Source: Bacillota bacterium
GTDB taxonomy: Bacteria; Bacillota; Clostridia; Oscillospirales; Ethanoligenentaceae
Length of the DNA stretch: 19,683 bases
NCBI GenBank assembly: GCA_023391535.1
Contig: JAEWAU010000111.1
Coordinates: 1-19,683, forward strand
Reading direction: 5' to 3'
The notes beneath the pieces were generated by a model. That model searched no databases and was not told where the DNA came from. It saw nothing but the letters and a program-made list of their open reading frames with translations. Positions 7,488-13,635 of this stretch are shown here, one piece after another (position 1 is the first letter of the stretch; each line of letters begins with the position of its first letter). Position numbers and translations under genes: made by a program.

Positions 7488-7731
7488 TCCGTTCCCCCTC
7501 TCCGCCGCAGGACGCACCCGCGGCCTTTTCGGTTCCGGCAGGGGATTTTCCCCCCGCGCCTTGCGCGCGATGCCGCAAAACGCCGGCCCGGCGCTTTTCC
7601 CCCGAAAAGGAAAGACGCGGGGCCGGGCCGGACGCCGTTCTTACCGTTCCGGCTCCTCCGCCGCGGCCCGTTCGGGCCGCCGGAAAATGGGGAGCCGCTT
7701 CCGGCGGGCATTTTCCCTTTCCTTCTTCCAG
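7488..7731 (-). promoter_or_regulatory. long structured 5' leader of the ABC operon, possible riboswitch/attenuator
   Basis: About 245 untranslated bases before the ATPase gene fold into several stems. GGAAAATG/CATTTTCC encloses a GCCG-GAAG-CGGC hairpin near 7684-7716. GCGGCCC-GAAC-GGGCCGC occupies 7663-7680. A 10-bp stem, 7622-7631 with 7583-7592, encloses a CTTTTC-CCCC-GAAAAG hairpin (7594-7609) and is followed by CGTTTTG in the minus direction, like an attenuator terminator. I looked for TPP, SAM, cobalamin, FMN and guanidine-I core motifs and did not find them. The ligand, if any, is unknown. Confidence 0.45.
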
Positions 7732-7740
7732 TGTATACCA
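7732..7740 (-). promoter_or_regulatory. candidate extended -10 promoter of the ABC operon
   Basis: On the minus strand TGG-TATACA (TATACA at 7732-7737) matches an extended -10 (TGn plus TATAAT-like). No good -35 is seen 17 bases upstream. Transcription would start near 7726. Confidence 0.4.
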
Positions 7741-7779
7741 AACCTGCCGGAGGCGTACCCGGAAAGCGGGGGAAGCGGC

Positions 7780-7827
7780 GAAGAAAAAGGGGGTTGGCAA
7801 ATGAACTTCAATTCATTTGCCAACCCC
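7780..7827 (-). terminator. strong intrinsic terminator downstream of hydF
   Basis: Perfect 16-bp stem: GGGGTTGGCAAATGAA (7790-7805) and its complement (7812-7827), with loop CTTCAA. On the minus strand it is followed by CTTTTTCTTC, so it stops minus-strand transcription about 245 bases past the hydF stop. The stretch 7828-8071 holds only two tiny hairpins (near 7843-7856 and 7859-7874) and a GGTTTC/GAAACC stem near the hydF stop. I see no gene there, though an untranslated 3' RNA or small RNA ending at this terminator is possible. Confidence 0.8.
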
Positions 7828-8071
7828 TGCAAAAAAACATTTACGGGTTTCACCCGCATTTTGCTTCGCAAAAATCGAATTTTTTGGGCGTTTAGAGCAT
7901 GATAGCAATCCCATAAAAAATGGAGAGGAGCTGCGCTGCGTCTGTCCGCTTCCGGCGGAAAGGCGGAACGCTTCAGGGCATGTCCATCTTTTCCGGAACT
8001 GCCGTAGGCTACCCGGAAAACGCAGAACAGCTCCGCGCCCGGTTTCTAAGCGGCTTTCCCGCCGGAAACCG

Positions 8072-9310
8072 TCAGCGCTTCAGCCCGCACCGTTCAAAGG
8101 CGAGCCGGGCCGCCGGGAACGGGCCCAGCGCGCGGAAGAGAATGCCCTGCACGTAGGCGATGAGCATCCCGTAATTGGTGACGGCCACGCCCTGCCGCTT
8201 CGCCTGCGCCATGCGCCAAAGCATCTCGCGGCGGTTGAGCATGCAGCCGCCGCAGTGCACCACGGCCGCGTAGGGGGAAAGATCCTCGGGGAAGCGCGCG
8301 CCGGCGGTCCATTCGAATTCCACGCCGCCGCCCGCCATCTGCCGAATCCAGCGCGGAATCTTCACGGTGCCGATATCGTCGGACTGCCGGTGGTGCGTGC
8401 AGCCCTCGGCGATGAGCACGCGCTCGCCCTCTTTAAGCGACGCGATGCGCCCTATGCCCTTCACCATCTCGGCAAGGTCGCCCTTCTGGCGCGCGAGCAG
8501 GATGGAAAACGACGTGAGCGGCACGTCGGGAGGCGTATCCGCCCCCACTTTTAAAAACGCCTGCGAATCGGTAACGACGAGGTCGGGCTTTTCGCGCAGC
8601 TTTTCGAGCGCGGCGCGCAGCTCCTGCTCCTTTACGACCACGGCCGTGGCGTCGCACTCGAGCAGGTCGCGGATGACCTGCTGCTGCGGCAGAATGAGCC
8701 TGCCCTTGGGCGCGGCCTTATCGATGGGCACCACCAGCACGGCGGTTCCGCCCGGCGGCACGAGGTCGTTTACCAGCCCAAGCTCGTCGTCGTCGGCTTT
8801 CGCGTTTTGGGCGATCAGCTCCCGCAGGCGGTTCACCCCTTCGCCCGTGCGCGCGCAGACGGCCGCGGCCGGAACGCCCAGCTCTTTTTGGAGCGCCGCA
8901 AGCTCCTCCGGCGGCACGGCGCGCAGGTCGGTTTTGTTGAAGACGAGCAGGGCGGGAATACCGCGCTCTTTGAGCTGCGCGAGAAAATCCCGTTCGAATG
9001 CCGTTACGCCCTCGTTTGCGGCAACCGTCACCACGGCGAACTGCGTTTTGCGCAGCACCTCCAAAGCGCGCTCCACGCGCGCGCGGCCCAGGTCCCCCTC
9101 GTCGTCGAGGCCCGGGGTGTCGTAAAACACCACGGGGCCGAGCGGCAGCAGCTCCATCGTTTTATGCACGGGGTCGGTGGTGGTGCCGGCCACCTCCGAG
9201 ATGAGCGACACCTCCTGCCCCGTAAGCGCGTTGATGAGCGAGGATTTGCCCGCGTTGCGCCGGCCGAAAATGCCGATGGCGACGCGGTTTGCAAGCGGAG
9301 TGGTATCCAA
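8072..9310 (-). CDS. hydF: [FeFe]-hydrogenase H-cluster maturation GTPase HydF
   Basis: Scaffold/carrier that receives the binuclear iron precursor made by HydE and HydG and delivers it to the hydrogenase HydA; cytosolic, 412 residues. The N-terminal GTPase has P-loop GRRNAGKSS (16-24), a TTT switch, DTPG and FNKTD motifs. The C-terminal cluster domain shows the characteristic EGCTHHRQSDDIG and VVHCGGCMLNRREM, i.e. a CxH...HCxxC iron-sulfur ligand set. The start is a TTG (9308-9310), giving MDTTPLANRVAIGIFG with AAAGGAAG upstream; earlier codons lack family similarity. It lies 82 bases after aspA in the same direction. HydE, HydG and the hydrogenase are not in the window, but their presence elsewhere in the genome is implied. 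Confidence 0.96.
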   Translation of the reverse strand: MDTTPLANRVAIGIFGRRNAGKSSLINALTGQEVSLISEVAGTTTDPVHKTMELLPLGPVVFYDTPGLDDEGDLGRARVERALEVLRKTQFAVVTVAANEGVTAFERDFLAQLKERGIPALLVFNKTDLRAVPPEELAALQKELGVPAAAVCARTGEGVNRLRELIAQNAKADDDELGLVNDLVPPGGTAVLVVPIDKAAPKGRLILPQQQVIRDLLECDATAVVVKEQELRAALEKLREKPDLVVTDSQAFLKVGADTPPDVPLTSFSILLARQKGDLAEMVKGIGRIASLKEGERVLIAEGCTHHRQSDDIGTVKIPRWIRQMAGGGVEFEWTAGARFPEDLSPYAAVVHCGGCMLNRREMLWRMAQAKRQGVAVTNYGMLIAYVQGILFRALGPFPAARLAFERCGLKR

Positions 9311-9392
9311 ATGAAACTTCCTTTCCGGCAAACCGGGTATATCCGGCAAAGCCGATCTGCAAAGCCCTGCGCGCCGAACGCGGCGCAAAAAA

Positions 9393-10796
9393 TCAGAGCC
9401 CGTTTTCTTCCCGCCCCGGCACGCCCGGGCGTGTCATCACTTCGGGTTTGAGCAGCGCGTCGAGCCGCTCCGGGGGGAGAAGCCCGCGCCGGAGCGCCGC
9501 CTGCCGCACAGATTCGCCCGTGGCGGCACATTCCTTTGCGAGCGCCGAAGCCGCATCGTACCCCAGAACACCCGAAAGGGCCGTGGCCGTGGAAAGGCTG
9601 CCCTCGAGCAGCGCGGCACAGCGGCTTTCGTCCGCCTGCGCGCCGCGCACGCAATCGGCGAACAGCGGCAGCGCGCGCCCGAACAGCCCGAGCATCTCGA
9701 GCAGGTTTTTGGCGATGAGCGGCAAAAACGCGTTGAGCTCGAGCTGGCCCGCCTGCGCCGCGAGCGTCACGGCAAGGTCGTCCGCCATCACCTGGAAGGC
9801 GGCCTGGTTCATGGCCTCGGCCGCCACGGGGTTCACCTTGCCCGGCATGATGGAGGAACCGGCCTGCAGGGGTTTGAGCTTAAGTTCCCCCAGCCCGGCG
9901 CGCGGCCCGGAGGAGAGCAGGCGGAAATCCGCCGAAATTTTGGCGAGCGTGACGGCGGCGGCCTTGAGCAGGCCCGAAACCTCCACGAACACGTCGCAGT
10001 TCTGGATGGGGTCCATCATATACTCGGCGCGCGCAAGCCCAAGGCCCGTGAGCTCCCGCAGCTTCTCCACCACGCCGAACACGTATTCCTGCGGGGCGGC
10101 GAGGCCCGTGCCCACGGCCGTGCCGCCCAGGCCCACCTGCCGCAGGCGTTCCTCGGCCTTGTAGAGGCGCCAGCGGTCGCGCGACACGGCCTGCGCCCAC
10201 GCGCCGAACTCCTGCCCGAGCGTGACGGGCACGGCGTCCTGCAGTTCGGTGCGCCCCACCTTGAGGATTTCGGCATAAGCCCGCTCTTTTTCCTGCAAAG
10301 CCGTTTGCAGCTGGGCAAAGCGTTCGGTGACGAGCTTGAGCATCCAGATGGCCGCGAGACGCACCGCGGTGGGGAACACATCGTTGGTGGACTGCGAACG
10401 GTTTACGTGGTCGAGCGGGTGCACGAGCGAATGGTCGCCCTTTTCGCCGCCCAGCAGCTCGCAGGCGCGGTTTGCGAGCACCTCGTTGACGTTCATGTTC
10501 GCCGAGGTGCCCGCGCCGCCCTGAAGCGCGTCCACCACGAACTGGTCGGCCAGCGCGCCGCCCAGAATCTCGTCGCACGCCGCGGCGATCGCGTCCGCCA
10601 CGCGCGCGGGAAGCGCGCCGATATCGCGGTTCGTGAGCGCCGCGGCTTTTTTTACCGTTACGAGCGCGCGCACCAGCATCGGATGAATGGGTGTGCCGGA
10701 GATGGGGAAGTTTTGAAGCGCGCGCGCGGTGTGCGCGCCGTAATAGACTTCGTCGGGGAGCTCGACCGGGCCGAGCATGTCCGTTTCCGTTCGCAT
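9393..10796 (-). CDS. aspA: aspartate ammonia-lyase (aspartase)
   Basis: Reversibly deaminates L-aspartate to fumarate and ammonia; fumarase/aspartase superfamily, cytosolic homotetramer. The 467-residue product carries all three conserved regions: GTSANMNVNEVLANRA (96-111), HVNRSQSTND (130-139) followed by GRTELQDAVPVTLGQE (from 181), and the signature GSSIMPGKVN (313-322). That loop holds the catalytic serine. GSSIMPGKVNPV together with LQGGAGTSANMN favours aspartase over fumarase, but sequence alone cannot fully separate them. The ATG has AAGGTGA upstream. It is the first gene of an apparent aspA-hydF unit. No promoter could be recognised between it and the repeat island that begins about 45 bases upstream. 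Confidence 0.93.
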   Translation of the reverse strand: MRTETDMLGPVELPDEVYYGAHTARALQNFPISGTPIHPMLVRALVTVKKAAALTNRDIGALPARVADAIAAACDEILGGALADQFVVDALQGGAGTSANMNVNEVLANRACELLGGEKGDHSLVHPLDHVNRSQSTNDVFPTAVRLAAIWMLKLVTERFAQLQTALQEKERAYAEILKVGRTELQDAVPVTLGQEFGAWAQAVSRDRWRLYKAEERLRQVGLGGTAVGTGLAAPQEYVFGVVEKLRELTGLGLARAEYMMDPIQNCDVFVEVSGLLKAAAVTLAKISADFRLLSSGPRAGLGELKLKPLQAGSSIMPGKVNPVAAEAMNQAAFQVMADDLAVTLAAQAGQLELNAFLPLIAKNLLEMLGLFGRALPLFADCVRGAQADESRCAALLEGSLSTATALSGVLGYDAASALAKECAATGESVRQAALRRGLLPPERLDALLKPEVMTRPGVPGREENGL

Positions 10797-10840
10797 GGGG
10801 AGTCACCTTCTTTGTTTGAGGGAAAAATGGGGGACGGTTC

Positions 10841-11089
10841 TGCGGCAGGCTTTGCGCCGCCGCACGGCATGAGAGTCACAACTGCTTTGCCCCTCATGCC
10901 GGGGCGGGTTTTGTGTCGCCGCGCGGCTTGAGAGCAATACCAGCTTTGCCCCTCATGCCGGGGCGGGTTTTGTGCCGCCACGCGGCATGAGAGCCATAAC
11001 TGCTTTGCCCCTCATGCCGGGGCGGGTTTTGTGCCGCCGCGCGGCATGAGAGCAATACCAGCTTTGCCCCTCATGCCGGGGCGGGCAGG
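10841..11089. repeat. 59-bp tandem repeat array, about four units
   Basis: CTTTGCCCCTCATGCCGGGG recurs at 10885, 10944, 11003 and 11062, exactly 59 bases apart, preceded by a partial diverged unit from 10841. Each unit contains an imperfect hairpin, CGGCATGAG ... CTCATGCCG, followed by GGGCGGGTTTTG. The second unit has CTTGAG in place of CATGAG, and alternating units differ (AGCAATACCAG versus CATAACTG). Confidence 0.9.
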
Positions 11090-11115
11090 CCATTTCTGCT
11101 CGGCCAGAAATGGCC
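11088..11115. repeat. 11-bp palindrome, left arm of the island
   Basis: GGCCATTTCTG (11088-11098) and CAGAAATGGCC (11105-11115) with a 6-base loop. It is positioned like the palindrome at 11842-11868 on the other side. Confidence 0.8.
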
Positions 11116-11685
11116 GAAAGAGGCCGCGGGGGCTCCGCCCCTCGACCCCGGCTTCCCGGACGCGCCGCCCGCAAGTCCGCGGGGTAAAGCGATGCCGCCC
11201 GCCGGGGGAATCGGGCTCAAAACGGCGCTGAACTCCCGGGCTCCAGCAACTGGGCGGATGCCGACGGAAAACCTTCTGCCCTGCGGGACCGCACCGCGCC
11301 GTTTTGTTCCGCCTGCGGGCGGAACCGCCCTCTGCACGGTGGTTCCCGCGCAGCAGCCCCGCGTCCAGGACGGCGGCTCGGCGCTGTTTGGAGAAAACGG
11401 GAAATAAAGAACGCTTCAACAGGTTTTTTTCAACAAATAAACAGGGCCTTGTGGGAAAACGGGCTGTTTTTCCGCTTTGTATAGTAAAATACATATGACG
11501 CATAGTAGTTTTGTTAAAAAGTATACCGAACGTACTATTGCGCTCCGCGTTTCCGTTCGTCCGTTCCCCGTTCGCCGTTTCTCTTGAACTTTTAGAGGCA
11601 GATGGAACGAGGCGGCGTTTACGGCCGCTTGGGTGCCCAGCCGGGCAGGCGCGGGTATTTGCCCCGCCCCGCAGGGCGGGGCAAA

Positions 11686-11747
11686 CGGCGGGACGCACAT
11701 ACGGTGGGTTGTTCCCCTCGCCGTCCGCCGGATTGTGCGTCCCGCCG
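11686..11747. repeat. 14-bp perfect inverted repeat in the island core
   Basis: CGGCGGGACGCACA (11686-11699) and TGTGCGTCCCGCCG (11734-11747) flank 34 bases. A second perfect hairpin, TTTGCCCCGCCC-CGCA-GGGCGGGGCAAA, lies immediately upstream (about 11658-11685). Confidence 0.8.
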
Positions 11748-11841
11748 CCGCGCTTGTGGGAAATGTGCGCCTCAGACAGTCAACCGCCGCCGACTGCTCC
11801 CGGCCCCGGGGGTCGAGGGGCGGAGCCCCCGCGCATCTTTT

Positions 11842-11868
11842 GGAACTTTCTGTGCGTCAGAAAGTTCC
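11842..11868. repeat. 11-bp palindrome, right arm of the island
   Basis: GGAACTTTCTG (11842-11852) and CAGAAAGTTCC (11858-11868) with loop TGCGT. It has the same architecture as 11088-11115 but different paired bases in the outer stem. Confidence 0.8.
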
Positions 11869-11994
11869 TGCCCGCCCCGGCATGAGGGGCAAAGCTGGTA
11901 TTGCTGTGCGGCTGCGCGGAGACACCAGTCCCGCGGCGTAAGCGGCAAAGCCGGTATTGCGGTTAGGCCGCGCGGAGGCACAAAGCCTGCCGCA
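11867..11994. repeat. inverted, diverged copies of the 59-bp unit
   Basis: Read on the minus strand, this stretch holds about two units. One contains a 39-bp exact match to the innermost left unit; the outer one (TACCGGCTTTGCC ... CCGC) is clearly degenerate, with a spacing of about 56 rather than 59 bases. Confidence 0.75.
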
Positions 11995-12007
11995 TCATGA
12001 ACGGCGG

Positions 12008-12026
12008 CACCCAACCGCTCTGGGTG
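12008..12026 (-). terminator. hairpin directly after proS, possible weak terminator
   Basis: CACCCA/TGGGTG stem (12008-12013 with 12021-12026) lies immediately past the proS stop codon, with a 7-base loop. There is no T-run afterwards, so intrinsic termination would be weak; the adjoining repeat hairpins may contribute. Confidence 0.35.
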
Positions 12027-13469
12027 TCAGTATGCCTTGCCCCAGTACACCATGTGCTTTGCAGGCTTCCCGCAGCACACGCAGGTATCGGCCAGGTGCT
12101 CCTGCGCGAAGGGGATGCAGCGCGAGGAAAGCCCCGCCTGCTCCTTGATCTTCTGCTCGCAGGCCTCGTCCCCGCACCACATGGCCTTGAGGAAGCCGGG
12201 CTTCTCGTCGGCCGTTTTCACAAGGCTTTCGAAATCGGTGCAGGCGTAGGTCATCTTCTCGCGGCGCGCGAGCGCGGCGTCGTAGAGGGCCTGCCGCACC
12301 TGCGAAAGCAGCTTCGGCACCGTTTCGAGCAGCGCGTCGAACGCCACTTCGGTTTTTTCGCGGTTGTCGCGCCGCACCAGCACGCATTTTCCGGCCTCGA
12401 GGTCGCGCGGGCCGATTTCCAGCCGCAGCGGCACGCCCTGCATCTCGTGCTGGGCGAACTTCCAGCCGGGGGAATTGTCGCTGTCGTCGAGCTTTGCGCG
12501 GCACACCGTTTTGAGCAGCGCCGCAAGCTCGGCGGCCTTTTCCGAAACGCCGGGCTTATGTGCCGCCACGGGCACCACGACCACCTGCACGGGCGCCACC
12601 GCGGGCGGCAGCACAAGGCCGTTGTCGTCGCCGTGCACCATGATGATGCCGCCGATGAGCCGCGTGGAAACGCCCCAGGAAGTCTGGTGGGGATACTGGA
12701 GGGTGTTGTCCCGCCCTGTGAACTGGATGCCGAAGGCGCGCGCGAAGCCGTCGCCGAAATAGTGCGAGGTGCCGCTCTGCAGGCCTTTGCCGTCGTGCAT
12801 CAGCGCCTCCACCGTGTAGGTGGCCTCGGCGCCCGCGAACTTTTCCTTATCCGTTTTGCGGCCGCGGATGACGGGCATGGCCAGGTCGTGCTCGCAGAAA
12901 TCGGCGTAGAGGTTCAGCATCCGCTCGGTTTCTTCCACGGCTTCCTGAGCTGTTTCGTGCATGGTGTGGCCTTCCTGCCACAAAAATTCCATAGTGCGCA
13001 GGAAGGGGCGGGTGGTCTTTTCCCAGCGCACCACCGAACACCACTGGTTATAGAGCTTCGGGAGGTCGCGCCAGCTTTCGATGATGTGCGAGTAATGCTC
13101 GCAGAACAGCGTTTCGGAGGTAGGGCGCACGCACAGGCGTTCCTCGAGCTTCTCGTTGCCGCCGTAGGTCACCCACGCCACCTCGGGCGCGAAGCCCTCC
13201 ACGTGCTCCTTTTCCTTGTTGAGCAGGCCTTCCGGGATGAACATCGGCATATACACGTTCTCATGCCCGGTTTCTTTGAACCTGCCGTCGAGGATCTTCT
13301 GGATATTTTCCCAGATGGCGTACCCGTAGGGGCGGATGAACATGCATCCGCGCACGCTCGAGTAATCCGCAAGCTCCGCCTTTTTCACGATGTCGGTATA
13401 CCACTTCGCAAAATCCTGATCCATCGGGGTGATGGCCTCGACCATCTTTTTCTTCCCGTTTTCCGCCAT
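12027..13469 (-). CDS. proS: prolyl-tRNA synthetase, archaeal/eukaryote-like type
   Basis: Charges tRNA-Pro with proline; class II synthetase, cytosolic, 480 residues. Motif 1 region GCMFIRPYGYAIWENIQ, motif 2 RWEKTTRPFLRTMEFLWQEGHTMHET and motif 3 TSWGVSTRLIGGIIMVHGDDNGLVLPP are all present, followed by an anticodon-binding domain. A C-terminal zinc-type domain has cysteines in WCGDEACE and DTCVCCGK and ends ...VYWGKAY with a terminal Tyr. The length, the zinc domain and the lack of a ~180-residue insertion between motifs 2 and 3 mark the archaeal/eukaryote-like class. That class has no built-in INS editing domain, which fits the separate YbaK gene at 4103-4579. The ATG has AAAGGCGGA about 10-13 bases upstream. 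It sits alone behind its own promoter. Confidence 0.97.
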   Translation of the reverse strand: MAENGKKKMVEAITPMDQDFAKWYTDIVKKAELADYSSVRGCMFIRPYGYAIWENIQKILDGRFKETGHENVYMPMFIPEGLLNKEKEHVEGFAPEVAWVTYGGNEKLEERLCVRPTSETLFCEHYSHIIESWRDLPKLYNQWCSVVRWEKTTRPFLRTMEFLWQEGHTMHETAQEAVEETERMLNLYADFCEHDLAMPVIRGRKTDKEKFAGAEATYTVEALMHDGKGLQSGTSHYFGDGFARAFGIQFTGRDNTLQYPHQTSWGVSTRLIGGIIMVHGDDNGLVLPPAVAPVQVVVVPVAAHKPGVSEKAAELAALLKTVCRAKLDDSDNSPGWKFAQHEMQGVPLRLEIGPRDLEAGKCVLVRRDNREKTEVAFDALLETVPKLLSQVRQALYDAALARREKMTYACTDFESLVKTADEKPGFLKAMWCGDEACEQKIKEQAGLSSRCIPFAQEHLADTCVCCGKPAKHMVYWGKAY

Positions 13470-13532
13470 ATTGTCTGATTCCGCCTTTCGTTCGTTCCGT
13501 CGGGCACCGCCCGCTCCTGTCGCATGTCTTTT

Positions 13533-13561
13533 ATTATATCCTTGCCCCGCGCGGATTTCAA
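13533..13561 (-). promoter_or_regulatory. sigma-A promoter of proS
   Basis: Minus-strand -35 TTGAAA (13556-13561), 17-base spacer, perfect -10 TATAAT (13533-13538). Start of transcription near 13526 leaves a leader of about 57 bases, too short for a T-box. Confidence 0.88.
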
Positions 13562-13569
13562 CAAACGGA

Positions 13570-13602
13570 AAAATGGGGGGCGGAGTACGGGAGAACCCCC
13601 CC
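13570..13602 (-). terminator. Rho-independent terminator after ppk
   Basis: A C/G stem (GGGGGG, minus strand from 13596-13602; CCCCCC from 13575-13580) with a 15-base loop is followed in the minus direction by ATTTTTCC. It lies about 35 bases past the ppk stop, just before the proS promoter. Confidence 0.7.
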
Positions 13603-13635
13603 GCCGCGCCCGGAAAGCCCGCCTGCGCCGCACGC

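Larger units (their letters stand above)
10841..11994. mobile_element. putative non-autonomous inverted-repeat element / repeat island
   Basis: Non-coding 1,154-bp structure between aspA and proS. Its ends match in inverted orientation: TGCGGCAGGCTTTG at 10841-10854 and its complement at 11981-11994, with similarity continuing about 15 bases further in. Moving inwards, both sides carry CTTTGCC-containing units, an exact 39-bp inverted block (11051-11089 / 11867-11905), an 11-bp palindrome (11088-11115 / 11842-11868) and an exact 22-bp block (11128-11149 / 11809-11830). The core (about 11150-11800) contains more hairpins and an AT-rich patch (about 11395-11600). The open frames here are low-complexity and unconvincing, and no transposase is present. 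Target-site duplications are not evident. Confidence 0.55.

Noticed and set aside
7488..7731. TPP riboswitch upstream of a thiamine-precursor transporter
   Set aside because: The CTGAGA and downstream conserved TPP core segments were not found.
10841..11089. CRISPR array
   Set aside because: The whole 59-bp unit repeats without unique spacers, and no cas genes are near.
11012..11698. 228-codon minus-strand frame in the repeat island
   Set aside because: Runs through hairpins and tandem repeats, has no ribosome site and no protein-like composition.
10841..11994. Integron attC (59-base element) array
   Set aside because: The 59-bp length is coincidental; the conserved RYYYAAC/GTTRRRY core sites, cassette genes and an integrase are absent.
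13470..13532. T-box leader for proS
   Set aside because: The strong promoter leaves only about 57 leader bases and there is no TGGNACC element.
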